In this document: in pieces, positions 7,965 through 19,654 of the stretch
How positions within the stretch are numbered: the stretch's first letter is position 1
Layout of the letters: each line of letters starts with the position of its first letter
Source of the DNA: Acidobacteriota bacterium
GTDB taxonomy: Bacteria > Acidobacteriota > Vicinamibacteria > Vicinamibacterales > 2-12-FULL-66-21
Direction of reading: 5' to 3'
NCBI GenBank assembly: GCA_003222675.1
Contig: QHWT01000040.1
Location: forward strand, 61,596-125,595
DNA length: 64,000 bases
Notes under the pieces: generated by a model
Seen by the model: only the letters and a program-made list of their open reading frames with translations
The model's database searches: none
What the model was told of the DNA's origin: nothing
Made by a program: the position numbers and the translations under genes

Positions 7965-9911
7965 ATGCCCGGCACCCTGACCACCTCTTCTGGCGTAGCC
8001 AACGCGCTCAGACGCAACGTCGCCATCATTGCCCACGTCGACCACGGCAAGACCACTCTTGTTGACGGCCTGTTGCGCCAGAGCGGCACGTTCCGCAGCA
8101 ACGAGCGCGTCGCCGAGCGCGCCATGGACAACACGGACCTCGAGCGGGAGCGCGGGATTACGATTCTGGCCAAGAACACGGCCGTCCACTTCAACGACGT
8201 CATCATCAACATCGTCGACACGCCGGGTCACGCGGATTTCGGCGGTGAGGTCGAGCGCACGCTCGCAATGGTCGACGGCGTGATGCTGCTCGTCGATGCG
8301 TCCGAGGGGCCGCTCCCGCAGACGCGCTTCGTGCTGCGCAAGGCGCTCGAACGCCGGCTGCCGCCGATCATCGTCGTCAACAAGATCGACCGGCCGGACG
8401 CGCGCATCAAAGAAGTGCTGAACGAGATCTACGACCTCTTCATCGATCTCGACGCCAGCGAGGAGCAGCTCGAATTCCCGATCCTTTACACGAGCGCGAA
8501 GGCCGGCACCTCGACGATGAGCATGGACGAGCCGGGCGAGGATCTGCGCCCGCTGTTCGAGGCAATTCTCAATCACGTGCCGCCGCCGCGCGGTAATCCG
8601 GAAGCGCCGCTGCAGATCCTCGTCGCCAACCTGGATTCGAGCGACTACCTCGGTCGCATCGCCGTGGGCCGCGTGTTTCACGGTCATGTGAAGGTGGGCG
8701 ACCCCGTCTCGGTGTGTAAGCTCGATGGAACGTTTCAGGAGACGCGCATCACGAAGCTTTTCGCCTTCGAAGGATTGAAGCGCGTTGATGTCGAAGAGGC
8801 GGCTGCCGGCGACATCGTGTGCCTCGCGGGCATCGAGGACATCACGATTGGCGAAACGATCGCCGACGTCGAGCACCGCAAGGCGATGCCCGCCATCGCG
8901 GTCGACGAGCCGACGGTATCGATGATCTTCGGCGTGAACACGTCGCCGATGTCGGGGCGCGACGGACAGTTCGTCACGTCCCGTCAGATCAAGGACCGGC
9001 TCGATCGCGAGCTGCTTGGCAACGTTTCTATCCGCGTGGAGACGACCGACACGCCCGAGCAGATGAAGGTGCTCGGTCGCGGCGAGCTCCAGCTCTCCAT
9101 CCTCATCGAGATGATGCGGCGCGAAGGGTACGAGCTGCAGGTCTCGCGCCCCGAGATCGTGACCAAGTACATCACGGACAATGCGAACGAGCGGGACCGA
9201 GTGAGCCCCGCGAGCGGAGCGGGGCCCGTGGGGGTCCCCTCGAGCACGCGTGAAGGGGGGGCAGGCGGGGCGAAGCCCCCCGGCAGATTAATGGAGCCCG
9301 TGGAAGATCTTCTCGTGGACGTGGCGGAAGAATTCCAGGGCGTCGTCATCGCGCAGGTCGGCACGCGCCGCGGGACCATGACCAAGATGGTCAACCATGG
9401 CAGCGGCCGCGTGCGCCTCGAGTTCCGCATTCCGGCGCGTGGATTGATCGGATTCCGATCGCAGTTCCTGACCGAGACGAAGGGAACGGGAATCATGAAT
9501 CACATCTTTGCCGGGTGGGAGCCGTGGCACGGCGCCATTCCGTCGCGCAACACCGGCGCGCTCGTCGCCGACCGCGTGGGCGCGGCGACCGCCTACGCAA
9601 TCTCCAACCTGCAGGACCGTGGGGAGATCTTTATCGAGCCGACCGAAAAAGTGTACGAAGGGATGATCATCGGCGAGAACGCACGCGCAAACGACCTCGA
9701 CGTCAACGTGACGAAAGAGAAGAAGCAGACGAACATGCGCGCGTCGACCGCCGACGAAGCCGTCCGCCTGATCCCGCCGCGCAAGCTCGGCCTCGAGCAG
9801 GCGATCGAGTTCATCAACGACGACGAGCTGGTCGAGGTCACGCCGAAGAGCATCCGCCTGCGAAAAAAGGTCCTCGCATCGAACATGCGGCCCAGGCGAA
9901 GCATTGAATAG
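7965..9911 (+). CDS. typA: Translational GTPase TypA/BipA with a central insertion
   Basis: Ribosome-associated GTPase involved in 50S assembly and stress responses. 648 residues from the ATG at 7965; the family is usually about 600-615. G motifs are AHVDHGKT (23-30), RGITI (63-67), DTPGHADF (85-92) and NKID (139-142), followed by the EF-G-like domains and a BipA C-terminal domain. Between EIVTKYITD and RLMEPVEDL, where relatives have only a few residues, there are about 32 low-complexity residues (about 409-440) encoded by a GC-rich palindromic insert that keeps frame. The surrounding sequence is intact, so the gene is probably functional. Confidence 0.95.
   Translation: MPGTLTTSSGVANALRRNVAIIAHVDHGKTTLVDGLLRQSGTFRSNERVAERAMDNTDLERERGITILAKNTAVHFNDVIINIVDTPGHADFGGEVERTLAMVDGVMLLVDASEGPLPQTRFVLRKALERRLPPIIVVNKIDRPDARIKEVLNEIYDLFIDLDASEEQLEFPILYTSAKAGTSTMSMDEPGEDLRPLFEAILNHVPPPRGNPEAPLQILVANLDSSDYLGRIAVGRVFHGHVKVGDPVSVCKLDGTFQETRITKLFAFEGLKRVDVEEAAAGDIVCLAGIEDITIGETIADVEHRKAMPAIAVDEPTVSMIFGVNTSPMSGRDGQFVTSRQIKDRLDRELLGNVSIRVETTDTPEQMKVLGRGELQLSILIEMMRREGYELQVSRPEIVTKYITDNANERDRVSPASGAGPVGVPSSTREGGAGGAKPPGRLMEPVEDLLVDVAEEFQGVVIAQVGTRRGTMTKMVNHGSGRVRLEFRIPARGLIGFRSQFLTETKGTGIMNHIFAGWEPWHGAIPSRNTGALVADRVGAATAYAISNLQDRGEIFIEPTEKVYEGMIIGENARANDLDVNVTKEKKQTNMRASTADEAVRLIPPRKLGLEQAIEFINDDELVEVTPKSIRLRKKVLASNMRPRRSIE
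9189..9284. repeat. Palindromic insert inside typA
   Basis: About 96 nt holding GCCCCGC-N7-GCGGGGC (about 9204-9224) and GGGGC-GAA-GCCCC (about 9267-9279). It is in frame, has no stop codon, and encodes a Gly/Ser/Pro-rich stretch absent from typical BipA proteins. Boundaries are estimated from protein comparison and may be off by several nt. Confidence 0.7.
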
Positions 9912-9946
9912 GCTTCAGGCTTCAGGCAGCGCACATCGCACATCGA

Positions 9947-10438
9947 TCACCCAATCGTCACCACGCTGACGCTGTTGCTCCTCGACGCGAGAAACTTCTC
10001 GAGGTCCTGCCACGACACGACCACGCTCGCGGTGTTGATGTTCGGGTGAAAGATCAGGCGGTCGGCGCCGCGAAGGTCGGCATCGATTAAGACCCTGACG
10101 GATCCGTCGTGATCGTTGATCAGCCCGAACGGGGACACCGATCCGGGCGTCAGGCCCAGCTCGTTCATCAGACGTTCGGGAGAGCCGAAACTGAGACGAT
10201 CGTCGCCGACGAACTTGACGATCTGCTTCAGGTCCGCCGCCTTGGAGATCTCCAGGATCACCAGGTAATGGCGGTTCCCCTTCTTATTTCGCAGGAAGAG
10301 GTTCTTGCATTGTGTCGCGGCCAGCGCGGCCCAATGGACCGCGGCTTCTTCAGCCGTGAACACGGCTGGGTGCTCGTGACGTTCGTACCGGATGCCGAGC
10401 GCGTCGAGGGCGGCGTAAACCGAGGGCGCGGGATCCAC
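9947..10438 (-). CDS. YbaK/ProX-type aminoacyl-tRNA deacylase
   Basis: 163 residues from a GTG at 10438 (VDPAPSVYAAL). The protein matches the YbaK/EbsC editing-domain fold: HPAVFTAEEAA near 23-33, the conserved CKNLFLRNKKG strand near 44-54, SFGSPERLMNELGLTPGSVSPFGL (about 83-106) and the C-terminal HPNINTASVVVSW. This pattern is closest to the ProX/PrdX group, free-standing enzymes that hydrolyse mischarged Ala-tRNA(Pro). Substrate is inferred from family resemblance. It converges with typA and lies 3' of rlpA with only 4 nt between them. Confidence 0.87.
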   Translation of the reverse strand: MDPAPSVYAALDALGIRYERHEHPAVFTAEEAAVHWAALAATQCKNLFLRNKKGNRHYLVILEISKAADLKQIVKFVGDDRLSFGSPERLMNELGLTPGSVSPFGLINDHDGSVRVLIDADLRGADRLIFHPNINTASVVVSWQDLEKFLASRSNSVSVVTIG

Positions 10439-10442
10439 GCCA

Positions 10443-10850
10443 TCATTTTGGATCGGCGGCCACCGGGCCGAGGCGGATCACTTCCACGCGAACGCGGCTG
10501 AGACCGTCCTGCACGAAACCCAGCCGGCGCGCCGCGGCCTTTGAAACGTCAATAATGCAGCCCTTGCGATGATTGCGTCCGAAAGGCCCCCGATCGATGA
10601 TCCGCAGTACGACCTTTTGGCCATTCTCGAGGTTGGTCACACGCACGATCGAGCCGAGCGGCAGCGTGCGATGCGCTGCCACAAGTTTGCGCTGGTCGAA
10701 GGCCTCCCCATCAGCCGTACGATCGCCGTTGAATCCAGGACCGAAAAATGATGCGAGCCCGACCTGGACCCGGCGCCGCGGCTGCGCTTGTGCGTCAGCC
10801 GTCGCGCCGCAGAGGAGCACGAGCAGCACGACCGTGAACAGTCGTAACAT
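10443..10850 (-). CDS. rlpA: RlpA-like septal ring/rare lipoprotein, double-psi beta-barrel
   Basis: 135 residues from the ATG at 10850. The signal peptide is MLRLFTVVLLVLLCGATADAQ; no lipobox cysteine in canonical position is evident. The rest is a single double-psi beta-barrel (DPBB) domain: GLASFFGPGFNGDRTADGEAF, LPLGSIVRVTNLENGQKV, IIDRGPF and CIIDVSKAAARRLGF. RlpA proteins act on denuded peptidoglycan glycan strands at the septum. The SPOR domain found in many RlpA proteins is missing, so it is a short form. The start is divergent from the HD-domain gene. Confidence 0.85.
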   Translation of the reverse strand: MLRLFTVVLLVLLCGATADAQAQPRRRVQVGLASFFGPGFNGDRTADGEAFDQRKLVAAHRTLPLGSIVRVTNLENGQKVVLRIIDRGPFGRNHRKGCIIDVSKAAARRLGFVQDGLSRVRVEVIRLGPVAADPK

Positions 10851-10862
10851 CAAGCAGTGATC

Positions 10863-11444
10863 ATGAAAGAAATGCGCCAGATCGGCAGGCGATTCGATGA
10901 GGCTTTCGTTTACGCGCACGAGCTCCACGCGTCGCAGACGCGCAAGGGAACGCCTGTGCCGTACATCGGCCACTTGATGGGGGTCGCGTCGATCGTGCTC
11001 GACGATGGTGGAACGGAGGACGAGGCGATTGCGGCGTTGTTGCACGATGCGCCGGAGGATCAGGGCGGCCGCGCGCGGCTCGACGAGATTCGCGGCCGGT
11101 TCGGCGACCCGGTGGCAAGGATTGTCGAGGACTGCACCGATTCGTGGTCGACCCCGAAGGAGCCCTGGCTCGAACGGAAACGCCGATACATCGAACACGC
11201 CCGAACGCTGGCGCCGCCGAGTCTGCGGGTATCCGCCGCCGACAAGGTCCATAACGCCTACGCCATTCTGCGCGATCTTCGAAACACGGGAGAGCAGGTG
11301 TGGTTGCGCTTCAGCGGGTCGGCAGACGACGTCCTCGCGTACTACCAGTCGCTCGTGCGCGCGTACCGCGATGCCGGAGGCGGCAGACTCGTCGACGAGC
11401 TCGAACGTATCGTCCGTGGAATCGAGCGCGAAATGGGGTATTGA
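10863..11444 (+). CDS. HD-domain hydrolase related to (p)ppGpp hydrolases
   Basis: 193 residues from the ATG at 10863; a GTG at 10857 is an alternative start. The metal-binding HD residues are visible as H37 (YIGHLMGV), HD at 61-62 (LLHDAPED) and D128 (AADKVHN). The arrangement matches the hydrolase half of RelA/SpoT-like proteins, here alone without a synthetase or TGS domain. It may hydrolyse (p)ppGpp or another nucleotide, but the substrate is not shown by sequence. It is monocistronic and divergent from rlpA. Confidence 0.82.
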   Translation: MKEMRQIGRRFDEAFVYAHELHASQTRKGTPVPYIGHLMGVASIVLDDGGTEDEAIAALLHDAPEDQGGRARLDEIRGRFGDPVARIVEDCTDSWSTPKEPWLERKRRYIEHARTLAPPSLRVSAADKVHNAYAILRDLRNTGEQVWLRFSGSADDVLAYYQSLVRAYRDAGGGRLVDELERIVRGIEREMGY

Positions 11445-11483
11445 GTTTCTACAGATTCTAAAAAGTGCGTCTCAAATCAGAAC

Positions 11484-11668
11484 AAAGCCAAATCCGTGAA
11501 ATCCGTGAGATCCGTGGCAAATAAACGGCGCCGTCGCGTAGCCGAGGCCTTCAGGGCAGCTTGACAATCGCCGGCAACCCTGAACGGCTGCGCCGCGACA
11601 ATTTGAAACGGGGTCTCGGGTTAGGGTTAGGGTTCTGAAGGTTCCTGGGTTCCAAGGTTCGGAGGCTG
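11484..11668. repeat. Mixed short-word repeats in the 11445-11822 spacer
   Basis: Three patches are seen. AATCCGTGA-type 9-mers lie at 11491-11517. At 11539-11600 a decayed copy of the GTAGCGCAGGCC...GCAGCCCTGAAGGG element is intact at 35531-35597. At 11617-11666 GGGTTA and GGTTC words recur every 6-9 nt. Confidence 0.6.
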
Positions 11669-11824
11669 CGCTTCGACCGAGCAGAGATGGTTGAACATCC
11701 GCCGGCGGTGCTCGACCTCTCGATCGGTCAGCCGGCGCGACGGAAGCGACTGTTTCTGGTGCGACAGCCGGTCGAATAACGGAAGGATGCCCTTGCGGCC
11801 GCGTTTTTCAAAGCGAATCACCAT
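11627..11824 (-). CDS. Hypothetical small basic protein
   Basis: 65 residues starting MVIRFEKRGRKGILPLFDRL, with charged helical segments and strong third-position GC over most of its length, which supports coding. The last 13 or so residues (QPPNLGTQEPSEP) come from the GGTTCC word repeat. Its ATG (11824-11822) overlaps the ATG of the divergent DUF2207 gene (11823-11825) on the opposite strand, so at least one of the two starts may be wrong. No family is recognised. Confidence 0.4.
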   Translation of the reverse strand: MVIRFEKRGRKGILPLFDRLSHQKQSLPSRRLTDREVEHRRRMFNHLCSVEAQPPNLGTQEPSEP

Positions 11825-13553
11825 GAACGTCACACTATCCGACAGGGGTGACAAGCTAGGTCACACCCAGCTCCTGGCCTTGTGCCTTCTCCTGGCGATG
11901 GTTCCTGGCGTGTCGGCCGCGTCGCGCGAATACAGGGCCGAGCGCTTTGACGTCGCAGTGACGGTGCTCCCCGCCGGGGACCTCGACGTGCGCGAAACGC
12001 TGACCTTCGATTTCCAGTCCGGCACATTCGAGAAGGTGTGGCGCGAGATTCCCGGCCGCCGCACCGACGGCATCGAAATCATCGACGCGACGATGGACGA
12101 CGCGCCCTTCTCGATCGGTGATGGGCCCGGACACATCGCCGTCAGCGGCAGCCGGCGCACGCGTGTCGAGTGGCGGTTCACGCCCATCGGTCCATCGACG
12201 CATACGTTCGGCCTGAAGTATCGCGTCCGCGGCGTGGCATATACCGATGAGCGTGGTGACGTAATTGCGTGGCGCGCGCTGCCGACGGACCATCCGTACC
12301 GGATCGCGTCCAGCCATCTGAGCTTAGGTCTCGCGGCGCGGCCTGGCGCGACTACGGGGCCAAACCGTGAGGCGACTCCCCTGGGTCCCGTGAGAACACC
12401 CGTTGTCGAACGGCGCCGCGTTGGCGCGGCGACCGTCGCTGTCGACGAAGGCACGATCGATGTGCGCGCGTCGGAGATCTCTCGAAACGGCTGGATTGAA
12501 ATCGAAACGGTGTTGCCGGCCGCAAGCCTCGTTTCGAGGCAGCCCGCGTGGCGCACAAGCGAGATGAACGCGGCGGCGCTCGGCCCGCGCTGGGTAATGG
12601 CCGCGGGCAGCATCGCCGTGCTCGGCATCCTCTTCGTGCTCGCGGTACGGCGGCAATACGACCCGCCGTCGATCGTCACGACCGAGTCGGCGACCATCTC
12701 GCTTCCCGAAAAGCTTCCGCCCGCGCTCGCGGGAGCGCTGATCAACAACGGCCGGAGTCATGTCGGGCACGCGCTCGCGACGATCGTCGACCTCGCGGAT
12801 CGCGGCGTCCTCGGAGTTCGCGAGCTGCACCGTCAGCTCGGCGTACGGCGCTACGAGCTGGCGCAACTTCCGGGCACACACGATCTCACCGCGCACGAAG
12901 AAATGGCGCTCATCACGGCGTTCGCCGGCCGCGGCGATGACGTGACGCTCTCCAGGGCGCGCGCGCGCCTTGCGCGCGGCTCGCGCCGGTTTTCCTCGGC
13001 TGTAGAGATGGACCTCGGAGCGCGGGGACTTCTCGATCCATCGCGAAAGGCGGTGAGGGATCGACTTCTTGCCATCGGTATCGTGCTTCTGCTCGGAGGC
13101 GCCGTGGGCGCGATTCCGATAGCCGCGCTCGTCGACCGATACGGACCGTGGCCGTTCCTGCTGGCGCTCGGATTCGTCGTCGCGGGATTCGCGGGGATCA
13201 TCGCGTCGGCGACGACGACCGCACTGTCGAATGAAGGGCTCGTACGCGCGGCCCGCTGGCGCGGCTTCAAGCGACATCTGAAGAAAACGATGCGGGATCG
13301 GCGCTCCCCTGCCGGCGAATCGTTCACGTCGCGCGATCTCAGTTATGCGATCGCGCTCGGCCTCGCGATCCAGTCGTCGCACTATTTAAGGCGTCATCCC
13401 GGCATCGTGCCGCCGTGGTTCGCGGCCGCTGGTGATCCGCGCGGGGGGAACGCGGCGTTCGCCGCGTTCGTTGGCAGTAACGCTCATGCGGGCGGGGCGC
13501 ACGGCGGCGCCGGCGGTGCGGCCGCAAGCGGCGGCAGTTCCGGCGCCAGTTAA
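11823..13553 (+). CDS. DUF2207 membrane protein
   Basis: About 576 residues from the ATG at 11823. An N-terminal signal (LLALCLLLAMVPGVSAAS) is followed by the DUF2207 extracellular domain (YRAERFDVAVTVLPAGDLDV, FEKVWREIPGRRTDGI). A transmembrane helix near WVMAAGSIAVLGILFVLAV and a cytoplasmic region come next, then two more helices (LLAIGIVLLLGGAVGAIPIAAL and WPFLLALGFVVAGFAGIIA). The end is a Gly/Ala/Ser-rich tail. The family has no assigned biochemical role. No SD is clear at this start. Confidence 0.82.
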   Translation: MNVTLSDRGDKLGHTQLLALCLLLAMVPGVSAASREYRAERFDVAVTVLPAGDLDVRETLTFDFQSGTFEKVWREIPGRRTDGIEIIDATMDDAPFSIGDGPGHIAVSGSRRTRVEWRFTPIGPSTHTFGLKYRVRGVAYTDERGDVIAWRALPTDHPYRIASSHLSLGLAARPGATTGPNREATPLGPVRTPVVERRRVGAATVAVDEGTIDVRASEISRNGWIEIETVLPAASLVSRQPAWRTSEMNAAALGPRWVMAAGSIAVLGILFVLAVRRQYDPPSIVTTESATISLPEKLPPALAGALINNGRSHVGHALATIVDLADRGVLGVRELHRQLGVRRYELAQLPGTHDLTAHEEMALITAFAGRGDDVTLSRARARLARGSRRFSSAVEMDLGARGLLDPSRKAVRDRLLAIGIVLLLGGAVGAIPIAALVDRYGPWPFLLALGFVVAGFAGIIASATTTALSNEGLVRAARWRGFKRHLKKTMRDRRSPAGESFTSRDLSYAIALGLAIQSSHYLRRHPGIVPPWFAAAGDPRGGNAAFAAFVGSNAHAGGAHGGAGGAAASGGSSGAS

Positions 13554-13575
13554 GAGGTTTGTTGAAAACGCCGAT

Positions 13576-13658
13576 TCAATGACAAATGCTCAATGCTCAA
13601 TGCCAAAATTCGTTCACATTCGCCATTCACCATTCGCCATTCGGCATTGGTCATTCAG
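13576..13658. repeat. Heptad word array with opposed AATG/CATT arms
   Basis: AATG begins at 13578, 13585, 13592 and 13599. CATT, its reverse complement, begins at 13617, 13624, 13631, 13638, 13645 and 13652. Spacing is exactly 7 nt within each arm. The array fills the spacer between the DUF2207 gene and the glucosidase. Confidence 0.85.
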
Positions 13659-13693
13659 GCCGTTTTTCAGGAGCCTGTTGAGTCGCGGCCCGC

Positions 13694-16363
<2,670 letters not shown>

Positions 16364-16372
16364 ACTGTGCGC

Positions 16373-16982
16373 ATGACGGCAGGCCGCGCCATCCTCTTCG
16401 GCGTCACCGCCTTGCTGGTGTCGTCTACGCCGGCGCGCGCGGACTGGATGCTTGCGGCGTACCTGGGCACAACCTGGACGCGGCCGGCAAGCCTCACCGT
16501 CGATCGCGGATCGTCGGGTGGAGCGGCGACGTTGACCGGCGTCGCATTCGATTCGCGATCGTTCGAGTCCCCGCCTTACTACGGCTATCGCTTCGGATGG
16601 TTCAGGGGACGCTCCAGCATTGGCGCGGAGGGGGAGCTGATTCATCTGAAGGTCTACGCACGCCCGGAAACGCTCGGCGCGAACGTGCGCCGATTCTCAA
16701 TCTCGCATGGCCTCAACCTGCTGGTGGCGAACGCGGTCGTACGCCGTCCTCTCCTGTCGTCGCGCCGTGCCTACGCGACGGTGCGACTGGGCGCAGGCGT
16801 CACTGGGGTCGCTCGCGCTGCAGGCGGCGCTCGGCACCGAGTTTCGTGTCGCGCGGCGGGCCCGCGTGCTCGCCGAGTACAAACTGACGACCGCCGCTCC
16901 CACCGTCAGCGTGGCGGGCGGCACGATCCAGGGACGTTATCTGTCGCAGCATCTTGCGGCGGGATTGGGGGTCGCATGGTGA
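16373..16982 (+). pseudogene. Outer-membrane beta-barrel protein gene, frameshifted
   Basis: The first frame (ATG 16373) gives a signal peptide ending ARAD and barrel-like strands up to YATVRLGAGVT (about 16800). The natural continuation GSLALQAALGTEF... is in a different frame, from about 16803, and ends HLAAGLGVAW, a plausible C-terminal aromatic strand. Both halves read as one small barrel. Either a short deletion with a frameshift or an assembly error separates them. Family not identified; resembles small porin-like barrels of about 200 residues. It overlaps the following methyltransferase start by 7 nt. Confidence 0.65.
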
Positions 16983-17521
16983 TTCGAGTGGCGCTTTCGG
17001 CCATCGCGTGTGTGGTGTTGTGGCTCAGTAACGCGGCGGGGCAGCAGACGACGCTGCGCAAGCCGGATGTCTTCTTCGTTCCCACTCCTCCGTCCGTCGT
17101 CATGGCGATGCTCGATCTGGCGCGCGTGACCGACAAGGACGTCGTCTACGATCTCGGCTGCGGCGACGGCCGCATTCCCATCGCGGCGGCGCAGAAGTAC
17201 GGCGCGCGCGGCGTGGGCATCGACATCGATCCCAAGCGTATCGAGGAAGCCAACGAGAACGCGAAGGCGGCGGGCGTCACCGACAAGGTCTCGTTCCTGA
17301 ACCAGGATCTGTTCGAGAGCGACATCAGCAGTGCGACCGTCGTGATGCTCTACCTGCTGCCGTCGCTGAATGAGAAGCTGATGCCGAAGCTGCGCAACGA
17401 GCTCAAGCCCGGCACGCGCGTCGTCTCGCATTCCTTCAGCATGGGCACAACGTGGCCCCCCGACGATCAGCGCGAGATCGATGGCAAGACGATTTACCTT
17501 TGGCGGATTGCGCCGCGCTGA
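16976..17521 (+). CDS. SAM-dependent methyltransferase with signal peptide
   Basis: 181 residues from the ATG at 16976. A hydrophobic N-terminus VALSAIACVVLWLSNAAG looks like a cleavable signal. Then come a Rossmann methyltransferase motif I VVYDLGCGDGR (57-67), an acidic motif GIDIDPKRIEEA (81-92) and motif IV-like TVVMLYLLPSLNEKL. The fold resembles small lysine methyltransferases of the FAM173/ATPSCKMT type, but that match is inferred. A methyltransferase on the periplasmic side is odd, as SAM is cytoplasmic; it may be anchored facing inward. Its start overlaps the preceding barrel gene. Confidence 0.82.
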   Translation: MVIRVALSAIACVVLWLSNAAGQQTTLRKPDVFFVPTPPSVVMAMLDLARVTDKDVVYDLGCGDGRIPIAAAQKYGARGVGIDIDPKRIEEANENAKAAGVTDKVSFLNQDLFESDISSATVVMLYLLPSLNEKLMPKLRNELKPGTRVVSHSFSMGTTWPPDDQREIDGKTIYLWRIAPR

Positions 17522-17587
17522 GTCGTTACAATCGAGGGACTCGACGCAGAAGCGAAGGGAAGCGAAGGATCATTCAGGAGCACTTTG

Positions 17588-18661
17588 ATGACCAGCCATC
17601 GCCATTCCGACGCCCAGGTGTATATCGGGACGGACGGCGGGGCCACCACGTCGAAGGTGGCGGGCGTCCGGTCAGACGGATCCCCGGTCTCGACGAAGCT
17701 GCTGCAGGCGCCAACCCCCTCGTCGACGGGCCCGCAGGCGGTCATCGCCAGCTGGGTCGACGCCATGACCGAGTATCTGGCGCAGAACGGGCTGCAGTGG
17801 GATCACGTGCACGGCGTCGGTCTCGCGATTCCTGGACCCTACGAGCGCTACGGCGTGTTCGGCAAGTCGCCGAACCTGCCGGAGAGCTTCATCGGCTTCG
17901 ACGTTTACACCGCGTATGCCGATGCGCTGGCCGCGCGCGCCGGACGTGTGGTGCCGCTCGTCGTCGGCAACGACGGCAACATGGGAGGCGTGGCAGAAGC
18001 GCAGCACGTGCGCGGCAGCGGCCGATCGTCCGTCCTGATGCTCGCGCCGGGCTCCGGCCTCGGCTGTGCGTATATCAGCCCTGACGGCCTGCCGCTGGAG
18101 GGAGACACGATCTCCGGCATGGAAGCGGCGCACATGCCCGCGCCGCTGCACCTGCTCGGCGTCGAGCCATACCCTTGCGGATGCGGCCGCACGTGGGGCT
18201 GCGTCGAGGTCTATACGACGCTCGCCGGGCTGCCGTTCCTGATCGAGCGCGCGCTGAAAACGCGCGCCGATCACGAGCTCGCGAAGCCGAGCTACACGCC
18301 ACGGCAGCGCGCGCTCGCACTGCGTGGTCTCGCGCAGCGCGGCGATCAGTTAGCCGTCGAGATCTTCGATTTTCAGGCTCGCGCGCTGGGACTCCACGTC
18401 GCCTCGCTCGCGATGGCGCTCGACACGGAGTTCGTCGTCATCGCGGGCGGCCTGATGGATCCCGAGGCGACGAGCGACGGCTTCCGCGCGCGGTATCTGA
18501 AGATCGTCCGCGACAGCGCGCTCCCGTATTTGTGGCCGCCGCAGCAGCAGCGCCTGCGCGTCGTACCCGCGTCGCTTGGCGATCTGTCGCAGGCGATCGG
18601 CGCGGCGCTGGTGGCGCTCTATCAATCAGCCGCGCGCGCGGCGGTACGCGCGGCGCCCTGA
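17588..18661 (+). CDS. ROK-family sugar kinase
   Basis: 357 residues from the ATG at 17588, preceded by GGAG at a suitable distance. ROK features are the phosphate-binding IGTDGGATTSK (13-23), NDGN with likely catalytic base D129, the GMEAAH segment (177-182; H182 a zinc ligand) and the cysteine cluster CGCGRTWGC (197-205). The family phosphorylates glucose, N-acetylglucosamine, mannose or similar sugars with ATP in the cytosol. No DNA-binding domain is present, so it is a kinase rather than a repressor. It lies near a glucosidase and sugar isomerases. Confidence 0.9.
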   Translation: MTSHRHSDAQVYIGTDGGATTSKVAGVRSDGSPVSTKLLQAPTPSSTGPQAVIASWVDAMTEYLAQNGLQWDHVHGVGLAIPGPYERYGVFGKSPNLPESFIGFDVYTAYADALAARAGRVVPLVVGNDGNMGGVAEAQHVRGSGRSSVLMLAPGSGLGCAYISPDGLPLEGDTISGMEAAHMPAPLHLLGVEPYPCGCGRTWGCVEVYTTLAGLPFLIERALKTRADHELAKPSYTPRQRALALRGLAQRGDQLAVEIFDFQARALGLHVASLAMALDTEFVVIAGGLMDPEATSDGFRARYLKIVRDSALPYLWPPQQQRLRVVPASLGDLSQAIGAALVALYQSAARAAVRAAP

Positions 18662-18665
18662 CGGG

Positions 18666-19637
18666 TTACGCGAGAACCTGCCGACAATATTCCAAGCATT
18701 TCCCCACTTCAGCGACGGGATCGCCGCCGTACTCGAACTCGATGTTCGCGGGGATGTCGTACTTCTTTTCCTTCAGCAACAGCAGGACCTGCTTGATCGG
18801 TGTGTCCCCCTGACCCCACGGCACGTTCTCGCCGTGGTTCTTCTTCCGATCCTTCAGGTGCAGGTTCGTGATCCGCTCGTGGTACTTCTCGATGAACGCG
18901 GCCGGATCGCCGTCCGCGGCCGTGTAATGGCCGATATCGAGATTCGCGCCCAGATATTTGGACGCGGCCATGACGGTCTGGAACGTCTCTTCCGTCGACA
19001 CTTCATCCGGCTTATCGGTCTGGTCGTGACCGTGGAAGCCGACCATCAAGTGATGCTTGTCGGCAAACGGCGCCAGGCGCTTCGCCATGCTGACCTGCGT
19101 CGACGTCGTGATGGCCTTCACCCCCAGTGCCTGCGCCAATTGGAACGCGTACTCAATCTCGTCGTCTTTCGTGTTGTTGACGTTCATGTTGTAAGTCAGC
19201 AATCGAACGTCGACCCCCGCGTCGTTGAACTTCTTGCGGACGTCTTTGAACTTGTCCATCGACACCGAAGACCGCCACTGCTTCATCTGCTCGGCGCGCT
19301 CCTGCTGGGCCTTCTGCATGGCGGCGCGCTGCTCGTCGGTCATCTCCTGCCCGCGGCCGCGGCCGCCGCCGCCAAACGCCGGCCCTGCCGGCGCGCCTGC
19401 CAGTGCTTCAGCGTGATTCGACATCAGCTCCGCTTCGCTCAGGCCGAGCGTCTTGTACGCGGCGATGATGTCCTCAGGGTTGCTCATGGTGCGGAAGCTG
19501 TAGGTGATAGCTCCGATCTGCACGCCGTTGATCTTCGAGTCCGCTCTCGCCCGGAGCGCGAGTGAGAGCGGCACCCCCGCCGCCACGAGCTTCCCGAAGT
19601 CCCGCCGCGAATAAAGAATCGTGTCGGTGTGATTCAT
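18666..19637 (-). CDS. Tat-exported sugar phosphate isomerase/epimerase-like TIM barrel
   Basis: 323 residues from the ATG at 19637, preceded by AGGAG. A twin-arginine signal is present ([24 protein letters not shown], 9-32). The xylose-isomerase-like TIM barrel carries ITYSF near 44-48, [19 protein letters not shown] and [20 protein letters not shown], where His, Asp and Glu residues would bind a metal. A Gly/Arg/Gln-rich insertion sits at about 79-120. The substrate is unknown. It converges with the ROK kinase and is followed on the same strand by a Tat-exported oxidoreductase. Confidence 0.85.
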   Translation of the reverse strand: MNHTDTILYSRRDFGKLVAAGVPLSLALRARADSKINGVQIGAITYSFRTMSNPEDIIAAYKTLGLSEAELMSNHAEALAGAPAGPAFGGGGRGRGQEMTDEQRAAMQKAQQERAEQMKQWRSSVSMDKFKDVRKKFNDAGVDVRLLTYNMNVNNTKDDEIEYAFQLAQALGVKAITTSTQVSMAKRLAPFADKHHLMVGFHGHDQTDKPDEVSTEETFQTVMAASKYLGANLDIGHYTAADGDPAAFIEKYHERITNLHLKDRKKNHGENVPWGQGDTPIKQVLLLLKEKKYDIPANIEFEYGGDPVAEVGKCLEYCRQVLA

Positions 19638-19654
19638 CTCGACTCCTAAGTGCG

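Noticed and set aside
7080..8876. 598-codon extension of the sigma factor gene
   Set aside because: The upstream part lies antisense to typA and has no sigma-like sequence.
11617..11640. Telomere-like GGGTTA repeat
   Set aside because: Only about three hexamers, within a degenerate word-repeat spacer; no sign of a replicon end.
16367..17521. Single 384-codon protein joining the barrel and the methyltransferase
   Set aside because: The middle third is out-of-frame sequence (Arg-rich, no pattern). The methyltransferase has its own ATG and signal peptide at 16976.
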